A stretch of DNA of 64,000 nucleotides. Origin: Schistocerca nitens. Its lineage: Eukaryota > Arthropoda > Insecta > Orthoptera > Acrididae. Positions 62,859 to 64,000 of the stretch are shown here, in pieces. The notes beneath the pieces are model-generated. The model was not told where the DNA came from, did not search any database, and was given only the letters and a program-made list of their open reading frames with translations. The stretch covers positions 248,612,076-248,676,075 of the forward strand of contig NC_064618.1 in NCBI RefSeq assembly GCF_023898315.1, in the 5' to 3' direction. The position numbers and the translations under genes are program-made. Position 1 is the first letter of the stretch. Each line of letters starts with the position of its first letter.

Positions 62859-64000
62859 TTAGTTACTGACACCTATATTCAGCCACTGGTATTTTCCCCA
62901 CAGGTGCAACTCATTACTTCAGGATATTTTTTCCATGTTTCGATCATCCATAGGTTGTGTAGCTGTGCTCATGCTATTTACTGTGCTCTGTGACATGCAG
63001 TGTGGAGTTGTGGCTTCTGTTCCATATTTTCAAGAGGTGATTCTGGATAACATGGCTTAACTGATGTACACATTGTGTACATTGATGGTCTTTATGCTGA
63101 GGTAGCCCAGTTTACACCAGCCCACATCTGGTGACAAATCACGTGTTTGTGAGCTAAAAACAATTTTCAGGCAAATGAAGCAAAACTACATTCATTTCTT
63201 GGATAACTGTTTTAGAAATGAAAAATTCAATTTCTGAAGTCTTGCATATTCTACAGAGTACAATCTTTGTTACTTAAAATGAAATAAACTTTATAGTAAA
63301 AACTTTACACATCATATAGCCTAAAACAGCAGGTTGGTAATGAACTGATTTGTTTCTTGTTATTAGTGAATAGTGTGAATAGTGAATAGAAATTTCATAT
63401 TTCGTAGTGAAGAAAATAGTCAAATGGAGAAATATTTTCATGTATTGTCAAAAGGAAAAAACTTATCTATATGTAAAGCAACAAGAATAAGTTTAGTTTT
63501 ATTTCAGTAGAACACTACACATTTTATATGGCATTTGAAGAAGTTATCTCAGAAAGGGAACTACAGTGACACATAATGTTATTCTTTACATTAAATTTTT
63601 CATAAAATACAAGCTAGAAGATCTGTTAAATGTTAAACTGAAGCAGACAGATGGATCACATCATTAAGTGTATAGTACCAACTTTGGCTATGCAGATGAG
63701 ATCCATCATCACCCTCTCCCATTACACAACTTCAGTAAAAATGTCTGAAAATTAAAATTTGTTGACAAAATGCACCAACAGTACAAAGCTAAAAAGGTGG
63801 GAAATAGTAATATCAAAGTGGACCATATAAGAAGCAAGTAAAATTTTTCACAATGTTAAAGAGTGTCCACCTCTCTTATGTTAAAAAGGAGGGAAAACAT
63901 ACCCAACATACTACACCCCCCCCCCCCCCCTTCGTGCCTTTCCATTCTGACCAGTTTGGGTTTGTAGGTTTCTATTTTTTTTAGAATTGTGAAAGTCAAA
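62859..64000. other. unassigned AT-rich sequence
   Basis: No gene or family recognised. A run of 18 C lies at about 63914-63931. Confidence 0.45.

Overview
This window is eukaryotic and repeat-dominated. It has no operons, RBS or bacterial gene density. It does have spliceosomal exon/intron junctions, non-LTR and LTR retrotransposons, tRNA-derived SINEs with target-site duplications (TSDs), long foldback elements and at least ten kinds of degraded DNA transposon. From memory of repeat families, the two main SINE families and the RTE-type LINE resemble those of grasshoppers and locusts (Orthoptera, Schistocerca-like). That placement is an inference, not a database result. I recognise no ordinary host gene; almost every recognisable coding stretch is a transposable-element ORF or its remains.

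Layout. 0-5.3 kb: SINEs, a tRNA-like foldback, a 5'-truncated RTE LINE on the minus strand and the tail of a DDE transposase. 6.0-7.3 kb: a dead Tc1-like element. 8.3-10.9 kb: a TTAA-flanked DNA transposon with an uninterrupted 606-codon transposase, the only intact long transposase in the window. 11.7-16.1 kb: two more LINE fragments and a SINE. 16.8-27.5 kb: an LTR retrotransposon with 0.8-kb LTRs. Its 5' LTR carries a Harbinger-like insertion, its interior carries an RTE LINE and a 54-bp minisatellite, and a SINE sits just before its polypurine tract. 27.7-30.7 kb: a Tc1-like and a hAT-like relic. 31.9-40.5 kb: a CR1/jockey-type LINE split by a 7.6-kb P-superfamily element with 65-bp identical terminal inverted repeats (TIRs), itself hit by three SINEs. 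40.5-44 kb: a mariner fragment, a 1.4-kb TIR element and a second, different P/THAP-type transposase on the minus strand. 44.4-50.3 kb: an RTE LINE split by a second, short LTR element. 50.6-59.2 kb: a Penelope GIY-YIG fragment, three foldbacks, a copia pol relic, an unclassified transposon-like ORF and a SINE. 59.4-62.9 kb: a nearly full-length but mutated CR1/jockey-type LINE. The rest is AT-rich sequence in which I see nothing.

Nothing here works together as a pathway. The logic is a stratigraphy of insertions: LINE, then P element, then SINEs; LTR element, then Harbinger, RTE and SINE; RTE, then LTR element, then SINE. In several places removing the insert and one TSD copy restores the reading frame of the interrupted element, which makes the boundaries firm. 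The items most worth a second look are the intact TTAA transposon, the large P element (identical ends, broken gene), the second P/THAP lineage, chimeric SINE heads on a shared 3' body, and hammerhead-like cores inside two foldbacks.
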